Positions 47,303 to 60,254 of a DNA stretch of 60,857 bases are shown here, piece after piece (position 1 is the stretch's first letter; each line of letters opens with the position of its first letter). Made by a program: the position numbers and the translations under genes. The DNA is from Mnemiopsis leidyi. Its lineage: Eukaryota; Ctenophora; Tentaculata; Lobata; Bolinopsidae. The notes below the pieces were generated by a model. That model had not been told where the DNA came from and searched no databases. It saw nothing but the letters and a program-made list of their open reading frames with translations. The stretch covers positions 79,912 through 140,768 of the forward strand of contig JH153219.1 of NCBI GenBank assembly GCA_000226015.1. The letters are read 5' to 3'.

Positions 47303-50300
47303 GTTAGTACTGAGTGTGATATGACATGTTGCTGTAACATAAGCTCAGTACATGTAAGTAAAAAACTATATGGTTCATTACTAACTTCCTTAAAAATTTA
47401 CCCCTTCTTATTTCTTATTTCTACAAGCATTCAGTGCTTGAAAAGGTAAGCTATCTTTAATTCTAATTTCATGTTTGAGAGTACTCTCATCTCAACGCTC
47501 TGCAGGCCTCATTTATTCCAAGATCGGTAACATTTCTACGTGTAACAGCTCTCCCGACCTGCTCAAACTAAAATTTGGACTCTGTTAAGCTGTCTAAAAG
47601 CCTCTCTAGCTGTCTAAACTTATCGCTTATAATAACGGTAGACTCCCCTGTAGTTGGGCTCCTTTTTTGACGAGAGCTTCTCAGGTTAAGGTTTTAAGAT
47701 ACTCATGTTTGGTCACTGCGCCAATTGGCATGGAATTTATCTGTTCAAGGAAGTACTGAGGAGGTCTGTATTTGAAAGGAAAAATGTGTGCTAATAATCA
47801 AGGTCGGTTTTGCCTTAAAAGATCTTGATACGGCTTAAATTCTTCTTTATAAAAAAGCGAGAGAAATTTACTGCGTAAACGATTTAATAGTCTTAAAGCA
47901 GAGAAATGTTAACGAGATGGAGCTTTTTAACCTTCTTATTGCGGGCACCAAATTTCCGTTACTCAATCGAGTAAGAAAACGTTTTTCTTCACCGACTATA
48001 AAAAGAATTAAACTATACCTTATGTGAACCAGACGACGTCGGAATTAAAAGTTTGACCATACATGTTCAAAGATTTGCTTGACACAAGCTTAGAGCTTCG
48101 TTAGATATTAGAAAATTTAGCCTGGTGGTTTGATACGTTGGAAGCACTAAAATTTCTCAGAATGTGTCAAAATCACGAATTTTAATCACAACTATGATGC
48201 AAGAGCTTAAATATGATGTGAGCTAAAAGGATGTTTAGTCATTTATTTTTTAATATATGACTGCGCTCATGCTTTTGATCTTATTCATTAAAAGCAACGG
48301 ACATTAAAACTTTCTCGTTGCGAAATTTTTCGCAATCATTTTGAGCAAATATTTAGGTTTTGGCCTAAATTTTTTATCGCAGTTTGAAGTGGAGATACGC
48401 CTGAATAAATTCGATCCTTGATCTTAGATTTGCCTCTTGGTTTTTAACTCTCAAACTGTCCCCGCACAAATCTAAGGCAGAGGGCTACATGATTTGTTCG
48501 GGTTTATCTTGTTGTTTTTATAGGTTCTTGCTTACTCTCGATTATTACTGAAAAACTGGCTAGACGTTGTAAATTTTTGAAGGATAGTAAACACGTTTTG
48601 TCACAAATAAAGTGGTAAACTTGCTGCCTCCTGGTACTGAACAAGGTTTATTTTTGAGCTGCTAGATCTAGACGAAAGGAATTTAATGTTTTACTCCCGT
48701 CCTCAACTTTAAACTCCCAAACACCTTAACTTCAACGCCAATACGCTTGAATCTCCACACCAGTATTCTTCCAGTTGTTTCGATCGTTGGAGCTGTGTAA
48801 CAAATAAATTTGATCGTGTAGCCGCAGTTAAAATGTCATGATATCGATACACATTGCTGCTTGGAGGTCTAGATAGTCGAGCTGACTGAGCTGGTCCAGT
48901 TATAAGTATCTTCTTACCACTCTGCTTGCAAGATCTTATGCGTGGGTAGCTTGCAAACGATTTGATTAGTGTCCTTAAGGTTTTGATATAGAATGATATG
49001 AACCGCAGAGTGTACCGAAATCAGTGAATTGTCGATTGTGTGTGTAGGAGCATATAAAACCCAATGAATCAGAAGGAGTGAGTAGAATTTATCGTGGATG
49101 GATATGCATCATTAAATTCTACAGAAGTTCTAAGGATACAGTTGCCGTTATAAATGATGCGCATTCTTTTTGAGCCAGGCTTATCTCTGACCTAAATTCT
49201 ATCAAAATTAATACCCACAAACTCAAAGGGCGTGTGAGCTGGCGGATCAACAACTGGACAAAAAGTTTATATGAAAAATTAGGAAGGAGACACCACCTAT
49301 TAGCTTCATGCAAGAATACATAATTATATCACATTTGTTCCTATTCGATTTCCACATGCGCCCGTCTATGGAATTTTCGATTCTGTGAGCCTAGTAAACT
49401 TTTTAAGCCACCCTTTTATCGCTTTATATTTGAAAACATTGAAAAAGAACTGGAGCGTTTTATTTTTGATGTATCTTGTCCTGCACGCCTTCATAGCAAA
49501 TTGATTTATCGTACACGCCCTAAAAGTTTCATTTACGTCTCTTGATCGAGTGATTTATTATCATTCACCAACACGATTATTGGTCATTTCGTTGAAAATG
49601 CATTTAAAGTATTGTCTCGTTTACTAAGGATCTCAAATTCACCTGTCGCGGGGTCCAACCCAACCTCACATGCTCCAAATATTTTGAATAATTGTTTTTC
49701 AAAAAGTTTAAAATTGAACGACCGGTGCGAGCTGCAGACTGGTTTGAAACAAAGGAAAATTAAGGTAAATGACATATCGAAAAGACGTCAAGGCTGGTGC
49801 AGAACAAACCTGCTGGCAGAGAAAGTTCTAGAGGGAGGTTCACCCTGGCTTCTCCAGAAAGTTCACTGCTGTAGTTGATGTTGCATCGGCCTATCCTGGC
49901 AACGTCACCCGTAGTCGCTGATCCTTCCATTTTGAGCATTGCTTTATGTCGAAAAAACGTAACTATTTTTTAACTTGCCAAATCAAAACGGTTCAATGAA
50001 AAATGATGAGATGGCTGGCCTCAGCTGAGTGTGCTGATCGGAAACTGTCTCTAGACAGCAGGAATTGGGTGACGTAACCGTGTTACTTAATCTCCTTCTC
50101 TCTGGGTGATCACGCGGCGTTGCTAAGCGACCACGTGCAGGTCACGTGGGCATATTCACTCTTGGCTACAGGATATTTGGTGTCATGTGACAAAGCTTTG
50201 CGTCACCTCACAGGGCGCGTATTGTGTTGTGTTACCATAAAGTCTATTTGACCCGATACCCCTAAAATATCTTGAGGCAAACGCTCCAAGAAATTTGGTG

Positions 50301-50436
50301 GGCCACGATAATTACTCAAGTAATTTACCCGATTAATTCCATCGTCTCAATTTTGGTTATAATCCGTCAAAACAAGAAAAAGAGGGCGTGAATTGTCAAT
50401 CAAAAGTATTCTGTTACAAAAGTCTGATACTGGTTA
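47303..50436. other. Upstream region of the ETS gene
   Basis: About 3.1 kb between the first recognised ETS exon and the end of the next gene. It probably contains the ETS promoter and 5' UTR exons. GC-rich and CACGTG-containing sequence at 50110-50160 is a candidate regulatory stretch. GTTGCTAAGCGAC at 50119-50131 resembles an RFX site. No coding exon could be supported. Confidence 0.4.
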
Positions 50437-51936
50437 TCAAATTCCTCTTCTTGAGCTGAAGCCAAGTTCAATCATCCTATTTTTGACCCTGTCCGCAAAT
50501 GGGCCGCGGTTTGGCGGTCTCATGGATCGCCGCTCTGTTGTTGAGCTTTCGGGATTTCCCATCATGTAGGGTGGAACAGATCGCCTATTATTTGGGAGAG
50601 ATGACCTTAGCGCCTCGAGTTCTGCTTGTGCTTCTTCAGTATTGCTGCTGGACTTGTCCTCGCCTAGTAGTTCACACAGTAGTTTCTCAGTGTTTGGACA
50701 GAGTGAGAAGTCTGCCAAGCTTCGCCGCAATCGCCATCTCGTTTTCATGACAGCCGTGAACATATCCAAGGATTTTGTGTTTGCTCTCATGATTAGATCC
50801 TTAAACTGAGCAGCCCTTATGTTGTAAGCCACTGTTTCCCCTGTAGCCACCGTGGTAAAAACATAATTCTTACTGCCAGACATCAGTTCAAATCCACCCA
50901 CAAACTCCCCTGGACCGATATCGGTTACTGGCAATCTCTCAGTCTTGTTTCTTTGTCGAATTTTTGTGGACGGTAAGTGCTGAACAGCCTCTGGAAGTTT
51001 CAGTCGTGGAATTTTTACATCCAGGTATATTCTGACATAGCCACTTTTAATTAGATAAACTACATCGGCAGGCTCTCCCATTTTTGTCAGAACATTCTCG
51101 TGAATGAAGTGCTCCTCTAGCATTTCATGGAGTAAAGCCGACTTTTGAGGCATTGTCAGACGCCTAGTTATGTGATGGTCACTCAGAAGCGACTCCTTGT
51201 CCCGAATCAAGTTCAAATAATGATAGTTAACAATGGTTGATTGAAGGGTTGCGGGTATAACCAACAACAAGCACGGTGTATCGCTTACAAAAGTGTATCG
51301 GTCTGTTTGGTTATTGTTCTCGTTCTTGTGAGGCATATCAGGTCCCCCGAAGTAGGCCCCCTCCGAGTAATGAATCATTGGTCTTCCGAACAATGTCACT
51401 CTACTTATTATTTCTTTTTGTTCCACTTCGATTGGCCTGCCTTTTGCTATTGATTCCTTTCTTTTCTCAGCCAAACTAAGCGCCCTCTCTTCCTCTTTTT
51501 GCGAGTTTCTTCGCTCCAGAAGTGCTGTCACCATTTGTACAACCGCAAGTCCACGTTGTATGGCAGTAATGCTTTCCTTTGTTTCATATTTTTTGGCATC
51601 TGATTTTTCATCTCCTTTTTTTGTCTCATTTGCCTCATCGGAATCTTCCTTATCCGATTCGTTCGCGTCAGTGAGTGTAACTATGGCCTGTGTTTTGTGA
51701 CAAAGTGAGACCTTTCCCTGGAACAGAATGCAGAGATTGGTATCAGCCGCTATGATGGGTATATCCTCTGAAGATGAAAACAGTTCACTATATTTTAGAA
51801 GTTGATACGCTTCTGCGTCAGCAAGATAGTAGAACAAATCGCATTTCCTTTTCAGACTTGGAATGTTGAGATAAATGTTAGACTCAGTCCTTGCGTGAGG
51901 TGGCAACTCGAGCAAATCTATCAGAGTCAGGGCCAT
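50437..51936 (-). CDS. Intronless protein with two cyclic-nucleotide-binding-like domains
   Basis: Single ORF of 499 residues. The start sits in a strong Kozak context (ACCATGG). The C-terminal half has a CNBD fold pattern: GEPADVVYLIKSGYVRIYL, then GPGEFVGGFELMSGS and TTVATGETVAYNI. The N-terminal half has a second, looser copy (ADTNLCILFQGKVSLCH; YFGGPDMP; FVSDTPCLLLVIP) interrupted by an acidic Lys/Glu-rich insert (about residues 90-170). In both copies the phosphate-binding cassette lacks the usual Glu and Arg, so cyclic nucleotide binding is doubtful. This resembles the CNBD1/CNBD2 type of proteins rather than PKA or channels. With the X-box 84 bases upstream, a ciliary or sperm role is inferred. 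It is the only large intronless gene outside the receptor pair, so it may be a retrocopy. Confidence 0.7.
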   Translation of the reverse strand: MALTLIDLLELPPHARTESNIYLNIPSLKRKCDLFYYLADAEAYQLLKYSELFSSSEDIPIIAADTNLCILFQGKVSLCHKTQAIVTLTDANESDKEDSDEANETKKGDEKSDAKKYETKESITAIQRGLAVVQMVTALLERRNSQKEEERALSLAEKRKESIAKGRPIEVEQKEIISRVTLFGRPMIHYSEGAYFGGPDMPHKNENNNQTDRYTFVSDTPCLLLVIPATLQSTIVNYHYLNLIRDKESLLSDHHITRRLTMPQKSALLHEMLEEHFIHENVLTKMGEPADVVYLIKSGYVRIYLDVKIPRLKLPEAVQHLPSTKIRQRNKTERLPVTDIGPGEFVGGFELMSGSKNYVFTTVATGETVAYNIRAAQFKDLIMRANTKSLDMFTAVMKTRWRLRRSLADFSLCPNTEKLLCELLGEDKSSSNTEEAQAELEALRSSLPNNRRSVPPYMMGNPESSTTERRSMRPPNRGPFADRVKNRMIELGFSSRRGI

Positions 51937-52019
51937 GGTGACAGAAAGTCGAAGGAAAGGTGACCATATACCTTACAAACTGTTATCTGAACATCACTGC
52001 CACGATGGTGAAAAATTGC

Positions 52020-52033
52020 GTTGCTGTGACAAC
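52020..52033. promoter_or_regulatory. RFX X-box upstream of the CNBD-like gene
   Basis: GTTGCTGTGACAAC (GTTGTCACAGCAAC on the coding strand) fits the X-box pattern of two RFX half-sites with a two-base spacer. It ends 83 bases before the minus-strand start codon, the typical distance for RFX-driven ciliary genes. Confidence 0.6.
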
Positions 52034-55000
52034 TGCACGCCGGTTTGTCCGGCTGCACGTGCAACAATTTGAATCACGTAACCAGTTTTGATCTCGATCA
52101 GAATTTTCATGTTCGATAGCTTAGTGTCCCAGCACACGTTTTGTATCTTTCGTAGTTTCAAAATTAGAACAAGATCTGTGTTCCAGAATATGATATGAGC
52201 CGCATATATTAAAATAAGTCCAATTCAGATCATTCATTTCACGTTAAGGACAATGCAATTTGTACTCCTGGGATATTTTGCTTAATTTAGTAGTAACGTA
52301 TTTTTCTCCCGTGCCCTAGCTTATAAGTTTTGTGAACTGACCTTCTAAATTTATTTTTCGACGATGAGTATGGAATTTACAATAGTAGGGGGCAATTTTT
52401 TGACATGGTCGATCAATTTTCCGTGTCGGAAATGACGAATTGGTTCGAACTGGAGAAGGCGTGTCCGTCGGACTATGCTGTAGAACGCGGACCACAATAG
52501 GTCGCATAGTGCGAGCGAGTGCAGGTGGCAGTCTCACATCACGTGTCTCAGTCACGTGTCCCGCTCCATAATGATAGCGGAGCATGTCATTATTTGATCA
52601 TATTATTTGAGTGCAGTACAATTCTAGGGTTTGTCTTTCGATTTGCTTGTCGAGCACGGCTGTTCTCACTTTTCAGCTAAAGTACGTTCCATTAGGTCAA
52701 TGCATGTTCTGTTGGGAGAAAATAGACGCACCAATAATCATTCGCCAGCCCTTCCCTCCTCTCTTCCCTCCTCTCTTCCCCTGTAACCGCTCCCTCCACA
52801 CGAACAACTTATACTGATCATTCATCGGGAAAGATTTCCCGTAAATTTATTGCTTTGAAACGGTGAAGATCGATTGGAGTCCTTTTTTCTCTTTGTTGTG
52901 GGTCGCTGTCATTGTCAAACAAGTATTGGTTAAACCACAAAAAGTACTGTCGCTCTTAGTTGGCCTTGAAAAGTCTAAACTTAATTTTTTGACGCCACGC
53001 TGACCATTCTTGTGTCTCTTATCAATTAAGTGTCTATCAGTTGCTGAATTTTGTGGGGCAGTTTTCGATAAATCACGTGTGATCACACACTCAAATTCCG
53101 ATAAATCGATACTTTTGATGCCTGACCAATATTTCTTTATCGCATTCAAGTTCTCATTAAATTTCCTTGACCGCTTGCCAGTTATCGCCTCAGTTTGTCA
53201 AGTTTAGAGTATGCTTTGCAATCGTTTATTTTACAGCTCATGTCTGCAACATCCTTCAAGGAAGATTTTCTAACAATCAGCCCTGATTTTCTTTATCTCC
53301 TGCAGTGCTCTATTTTAGAGTTTCATCTCCATTCTTTACCCGTTTTTGAAATTTCCATTTTAACTGCTGATACCATTTGGAACAACTCCTTAGCATGTTC
53401 TCTGAAGTTGCCCAGATCGAATTATTTTGAATCAGACACTAGTGCGAGACATCGATGCACTGGAAACCTCCTTTGAAAGTGGAGCATTGCGGTTTCATGT
53501 CCCATGTTCATTGTCTATGTCGGTAGTCGACAGCAAAATGATATCATCTCCTTTTCTTCGTTATTCGTCGTATCGATCAATCGTACTCAAATAGAAATAT
53601 TTAAATTTGATTTCAGATTTTTAAGTTGTTGGGTCTTTAATGACATTTAAATAGACTGTAATGCCACTCGATGGACACCTGGCCCTGCACTTAATTAAGT
53701 ACCTGAACCAGATATAATATTGAATTATCGTAGTATAGGTTCGGCAGCAGCGCACACCCCTAATCGTCATCTCAACCGTCAAAATCTGGCTTTGCCCCCG
53801 TCAATTTCCTCAATTAGCTTCACTAAGAAACAAGTCACAGTTACCATCCGACATGAGAGAGAGGGAGCTTCGACGTAGTGCATTAATTATAGACATTATT
53901 AAATTTGATTATAGGTCTAACGCAAGAGTGAAAACTGTTTTGAAATGTATATCGTCGGGTGGCGTGCCGTCGAGCATCCTATATTGGTTTTCTAAGTTCC
54001 ACTCTTGTACTCAACGCACTTAACTCCCGTATCATATTTTCCATTGAAACTCCTAGATGTTGTGGCACAGGTGCTCCCGATGCACTTGTTGGGAAGGCAG
54101 AATGAAGCGCCGCAGTCCCCACGATAATCAAGTTAACTGTTCCCAGTCCACTGGTTCCGCCTTATTAGCCACCTCCTTACTTGACCTATTTTGTCACTTG
54201 CTTTGCTGTTATTTTCTATTTTTTATCCTTTGCCATTTAATGAAGTTGTCAATATTTGTAACAGCTTGACTTGTAAATTCCCAACATTCCCAAATTATAC
54301 TACTTTTCAGAACTGCCCTGCATTCTTATCGCTGCCAAGGTGTTCCCGTATCTGTATGTTGTATCACATTTTGATCACCCTGCCTGTAGTTTCGCCTGAG
54401 TCTGTTTGCCAAAGGAATTTCGCCAATTTATCGTAGAACTCGCGCCTCTCAGCGCACGTTAAGCAGCCATGAAGCCGAGAGGGTTGATTGAAGCCCCACA
54501 TGCGACCCCAAATACCGTTCATTACGCAATGGAGACTGGTTTATTTCACGAATTGTCAAGATGTTTTCTGCTGCAGCCATTCTCTCTTACTTTAATAACG
54601 TGTTATTCATGTTCCTTCCCTCCAACTACTCGAGCTTGATCCACACGTTTGAAATTCTTCGTCATTCCATTGTTGTTAAATCAAATTAAAGGACTTTTAA
54701 AGTTTAAACGACATTGAAAATTACATGACTTCCTTTAATTTACCTTCATTTTATAATGGCGACAATTTGTTGGGCTAGAAAGGGCTTCTGATGAGGTCTA
54801 GGTGCCGAGACAAAGTCTACAGAGACTTGCACTGAACTGGAAGTCCCTGTCATGGAACAGAGACTGAACATGGTAGACAGACAGCGGACTCTGTGCATAC
54901 AAATACAATGGGAATTATCACAGACCATGGGCTGTAGACCGGGCAATATCGCTGATGACCAAGCTGAGGCGACCCCTACTTAAATTTAATTAAGAAGCGA

Positions 55001-55347
55001 GGGTCCGCGGTTAAACAGCGTAAATAGCCTGGGATCTGGTGCTCATTGTAGGACGGAGCCCATTGGGTGCCTCTCTACGTTGAGGGTGCTATCCGGCAGT
55101 CAGTACGGCACTCATCCGGCCCCTCGCCATAATTTAATCTTAATTCATTGGGTCCCTTTTTCATGCATTTCAACAGGTTTTTGTAGGGATTGCTGAGTTT
55201 TTGGTACAATCGCTGTTTAGTCACGTCAATTGAGCAGTAATATAAAGACTAGCATTCTTCTACGCACCTTTAAAGTGTTACTATAACTTTTGATCAGTCT
55301 CTTTCTGTTTTCTAAATTTTCTCTAAGTTTGGTCCTCATTATTCAGG
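52034..55347. other. Divergent intergenic region, CNBD-like / adipolin-like
   Basis: About 3.3 kb. It carries minus-strand fragments that look like broken coding sequence at 53190-53480 and 54000-54440 (see separate entry), a (CCCTCCTCTCTT)-type short repeat near 52757, and no intact gene. Confidence 0.45.
54000..54440 (-). pseudogene. Possible dead non-LTR retrotransposon fragment
   Basis: The minus strand reads EREFYDKLAKFLWQTDSGE, then IREHLGSDKNAG and FGNVGNLQVK, broken by stops. The order and spacing recall the endonuclease region of LINE-type elements around its conserved Asp-Asn core, with key positions lost. This is a weak, by-eye similarity. Confidence 0.25.
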
Positions 55348-58300
55348 ATGAAAGTTATCGCAGTTTTTCTATTGGTTTTAGCACTGGTTGAATCTAAAAA
55401 GGTAATAAGGCGACTTTGACCTGATGTAGATTCTTATCCCAATATTTTTATCCATCAATCACAAATCTTTGTGAGGAAAATCTCTTTGTTCTCATCTATT
55501 TGTTTCTTAAGTTAAGTTTAGGAGTATTTTACTGTTTTTATTCTTTTCAATTTTGTAATGTGTGATTAACGAGATTTCCCGTTTCAGGCACGAAGAAAGA
55601 AGCTGCTCAGAACCCTGCCTAACTACAGAAAATACAACCACGACATTGAGATACTCCAGGTTGGTACTCAGCAAACGTGCGTGTGTTATGCTTGGAATGC
55701 CTAAAACTTATTAAGCGAAGCATTTTATTTCTGACACTTATTGCACTTGACGGTACAAAAGTCTTTACGATTTCGGCCCTCGCGGCTCTCTGCTTGCAGC
55801 ATTCTGTCAACAAGAATTCCCAGATTACCCACAGGGTCACCACATATTCCCGAATTTCACAGCACCTGCAATCTCAAGTTCCGGTCTGGCATTTGTGCTG
55901 TTGAAAGCTACGCCACGGCCGTCATGATTTAATGCCATTCATTCAAAAAACTAAAATCTTATCTGATACTTAAATCAAGTAGTCATGTCCTTTGTTAGTC
56001 AAAGCACGTGCACGTCCCTCCTTATTTAAAACGCTGATTTAAACTGCGGTCGAGGAGCTTTATTTTGATGGAGTTGAGAAGCTGCAAGCCGACAAGTGCT
56101 TGCTACTATTTAAGAGGAGTGGGATATAATGGTCGCCATCGCGCTTGGTCCACAATAACGGATCCGCTACGCAGTGTCTCGTGACCAACGATCAGACTAG
56201 TTCGCACTTACGAGAAAATAAACCGCGCTCCTTTTGTCCGATTGTCTTGGAAACCGCGCGATAATTCACAATGGAAACTAACAGATTTGTGCGTCATGTC
56301 AGTCAGCGCACTGACAACAATAGTGGAGCCGATATCTGGGAATTCTGAGCTGTTTTAAACCTTCAAAATCGTCAAGTCTTGACATTATTATCACAATATC
56401 GTATTTTAGGAATATTTAATCTAAATCATTAACTCGAAAAAATAATTAATTTTCTAAGCTGAAAATAAAAGCAACACGTTCTGTAAAGTTTCCTTTTTAG
56501 AGGCAGAAACGACGTTTGTTTTGGAATTGCAAAGTTAAGAGAAACGTTGTTGATATAGATTGTACATATTACGATGCTGAGGTCAGTTCAAAACCCGAAT
56601 ATATGACTCAAAACCTGCCTGTATGTATGTTGCTTTTCATGTACTACTCCCTCTCAATATGATCCCGAGCTGATTTTACGCACACTTACAAGCTTTTTTA
56701 TATATTTCACATAAAAAGATGGAAAAAAAGAGAGAAATTGTTTGATTCTATCTCTTTTTGCACTGACCTCTAGCTATATCTTAAACCAATATGTCTTCTT
56801 AATTCTGTGGCTGACCATATATACATTATGCGTGTCATGAAAATCCTGCTGTTAATTGGACATGTAAATTGCTTAATTGGCGATGATTTTCTGATAAAGA
56901 TGTAGATGAGTAAATGACAACCCACTCCCTCCACCCAATAACAAAATGTCCGAACGTACAGGGAGACGAACAAAACGTGCCGGGACAAAGTCCGATAAAC
57001 CCGGTACAGTCCTGGGAGAAGTTTGTCAGCCAGAACGAGGACACTGATACTGGGAGTAGCTTTGAGAGGGACCATGACAACGGGATGTCCACCAAGAGCA
57101 CAGGCAGCGAGGTTTGTTCTTGTTCTTGTTCCCATCTTGTTGTTGTTGTTCTTGTTCTCATCTTGTTGTTATTGTTCTTGTTCTCCTTCTCATCTTGTTG
57201 TTATTGTTCTTGTTCTTTTTTCATCTTGTTGTTATTGTTCTGGTTCTTGATTTCTTTTTCTTGTTTTTGATGTTGTTTTTGTTTTCTTCTTCTTCTTCTT
57301 CTTGTTCTCAGGTTCTTGTTTTTTCATTTTGTTGTTGCTCCTATTATTTTACTTCATTTTGCTATTCTACATTCATTTTGTTCTTGTTCTTTATTTTGTT
57401 CTCGTTCTTGTTCTCATGGTCTTGTCCTTGTTGTTTTTTGTCGATTTCCAATTTGTTTAACTACTAAGCTGCGAATGTAAAAATTGAATGTTCGCTGTGG
57501 GTGACTTTTAAAAGAGTTTTGCGAATAGAATGTCAATAATTTCGGCAAGAATTGTCTTGGAAACATTTTAAATGCACCAAACAATTTTGTATGGAATATC
57601 TCACACACTGCGTGCTTCAATAAGGAGTATCTGTAGACTTAAGTATTCACTATAAGTTTGTTTGGATCAAATAACACTATTATATGGCCTCTTTGTTGCT
57701 GAAGTCGGTGCCAAAAAACCCCCGTATCTATAAACCGTGGTCTGGACTTGCGAGGGGAAAATCAGGCAGGCGTCAAAAATCTTAATTTGACAAACTGTTA
57801 TAGATAGCGTTATACTTTGGTGCTGACGCGGTTCGCCGCAAATAAAACCAGCCTGTAAAAGTTTTCTCACCTCTCAGTAGGTGCAATTGTTTATAAATTA
57901 GTTGCAAATTTTTAGGTATTATTTCTTATGAGTTATAGCTAATGTTATATAGCGAGATTGGCGTTATTGGGGTGACATATAGTCACCCCAGTTAAGTACG
58001 CCTTTCAAGCGCTTTGAAGTTTTCTTGACAGTCTAAACTGCCATTGACGTTGAAGGCGTCTTGGGGGTCAATTTTTTTATGACTTTTAAACAAAATGGCA
58101 AAATTCCAATTTAACTGGTTAGATGCTTTCGTGAAACTGCCTTCAGTATGAGCAGGTGACTGGCTGCCTTGACAAAACTAGTATGACTAGGTTATATCGC
58201 CATTAGAATATTGTCAATGTCTAAAGTTTGGTTACAATAACATTCAATGGTAAATTCCTGACTATTTTTAGCTCGATGCCCTTATTTATCTGGTGCATCC

Positions 58301-60254
58301 GATTCCCAAGCAGATTGATGTTATTAACACTCTGCATGCTACGTAAATGTGACTCTCAGCCACTGAATTGATAAGAAAAGAATTAGAGAAGTTTTGTTTT
58401 TGTCTTTACAAAACGACACACTAAAGTTGAGTGTTTTTCTTATTCCAGAGATTCAGCACTGTAGAAGTGATTCCCGGACCTAGAGGACCTCGAGGACCGC
58501 CTGGAATGCTACTGTTGGAGGATTTTGCTGAAGCTCTTGAACTCCTCAAGGGTAAATACTGAATTAAAGTACTGTTACAGATCAACAATTCTTGAGATAA
58601 AAAGGACGTAAATTGATGCGAATACGTTTATGAGTCGAAATTTTTGACAATTCCGTATTCTAATTTCATCTCCCATTTTAGAGGTGGATGGTGACATAAA
58701 GAGGTCTCGAAAGGGCCGTTTCAAGTCGGGAGGCCCCGTTCTCAACATCGTGTTCAGTAACGGTTTACGAGCAGGGGATGTAGACAGCACCGTCAACAAC
58801 GTAATTAGCTCTTCTACTTCCACTCCCAACATCTTTCACTCACATCTTTGCTCGTGACGTCAATTTCACTGTCTAGACGATCGTTCAAACCAAAATGTCT
58901 GAAAATTTCACCCCTCAAATTGCGGGCCTTGCCACCTAACTAAGTTTCGTATTGGCTTATTACATTTGGCGAAACTGAGACATGGACCATTTGGTAATGC
59001 CACCTTTGTAATAGTTGTCACGGAACACAACGACCAATGCTGGGACATGATGTTTTAATGATGTGAATAGTCCTTCCTCCAGGCAGATGATCAAGATCAG
59101 GGTGGATTCTTCGGCAGCTTGAAGACGGACATTTACCTCCAGCGACTTTCACGGCTTCAGATCAGCAACTTTATCCGACCTCGGGTATGTGTTTCCGTCT
59201 CTCTTTGCTGAGGAACGTAACTGTCACTGTTATCAGTGACAATTGATGTTTGTTATATCACGTTTCAACGAATTTAATCTGTAAATTTGCTGTAGAAATC
59301 CCGAGTCCTAACAATATGATGTAAGATTCTCGAATCTGCAAGGTCGAGCTGTAAAGATTTAAGTAACATGATGTCACATTCCTTCCTCTCCCTAATATAT
59401 TACCCTAACTTCACATCTCTCCAGCCGTCCTCCACCTCCTTCAACTTCAACTCCGGAGTAGACTTCAACCACCGGTCTGGAACCCTCAACGCTCAATCCA
59501 CCTCGGTCTACCTGATCTCGGCCACCGTCAACCTCCAGAGAATGCCCGACAGAGACGACGTGACGGAGGAGCCGGACTTTGAGGATAACATCACCGGAAG
59601 GATCTGCATGGACGATAACTGTTTAATCTGGTGAGTAGCAGGACCGGTCGTAATGGTGGGTGGTGGGGTGGGTTCTGGTCGAGTGTCTTCACGTGAACTG
59701 CCTTCTTATCGTCTTTGTCAGGCTCATGAACTGTCGTAGAGTGAAGTGTGGCGGCGTCCCGATGTTGCGGCTTGTTATTGTCAGTGTGATGTCATCAATT
59801 TGTTATCGGTGATTCTGGTGGTCGTGATATCGTGATAAGTAGTTACAACATCATGACGAGCTCTTCTTTCAGGGCTTTGGAGACTAGGACCCCCGTACTA
59901 CACACCAAATACTTAACCCTGAAATTGGACGGCATCGTCAGAGTTGAGGTAAGATTATCGGTTTTTTCCGTGTAAGTTTTCCTGTCATTGAAAAGTAACG
60001 AAATTAGAGTATGATTTATGGGAACCATTTATTGTCAAAATATTATTATTGTGTCCCGTGAAGGCTGTTATAAAGCTTTAATAGATTCCTTATTAACGTG
60101 CTTTCTACATTTTTACACGTTTGGAAATAGACAAATTCGTCATTTTCAGGCCGGGAACAAAGTGTTCCTCTTCGTGGAAAACAATTCTGGTCTCAACTTT
60201 AAAGTGCTGCGAAGTTCCACATTTTCTGCCTATGCTGTTGGCAGTGGAGGCTGA
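55348..60254 (+). CDS. Secreted adipolin/erythroferrone-like C1q/TNF-related protein
   Basis: Ten exons: 55348-55401, 55588-55659, 56501-56581, 56962-57111, 58449-58551, 58682-58800, 59083-59184, 59425-59630, 59873-59948 and 60150-60254; phases agree, 355 residues. Signal peptide MKVIAVFLLVLALVES; then a basic segment with the furin-type site RQKRR at 43-47; an acidic/Ser-rich linker; a short collagen stretch GPRGPRGPPG at about 129-138; an amphipathic helix (EDFAEALELLK); and a globular C-terminus with SGTLNAQSTSVYLISATVNL, ICMDDNC and FVENNSGLNFKVLRSSTFSAY. The head matches the C1QTNF12 (adipolin)/ERFE subfamily, including the paired cysteines and the final G-hydrophobic strand. Vertebrate members are hormones acting on glucose or iron metabolism. 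Here a secreted trimeric ligand is inferred, with unknown target. No canonical AATAAA was seen downstream. Confidence 0.82.
57112..57425 (+). repeat. TTGTTC-rich tract after exon 4 of the adipolin-like gene
   Basis: About 310 bases of near-pure T/G/C repeats (TTGTTCTTGTTCTC and variants) start immediately at the exon 4 donor. They give spurious Leu/Phe/Val/Cys-rich ORFs. Confidence 0.9.

Noticed and set aside
49119..49878. Short ORFs on both strands upstream of the ETS gene
   Set aside because: No family signal, no splice-compatible neighbours, and they overlap in antisense.
57114..57467. Leu/Phe/Val/Ser-rich ORFs resembling membrane proteins
   Set aside because: Translation of a TTGTTC-rich simple tract in an intron.
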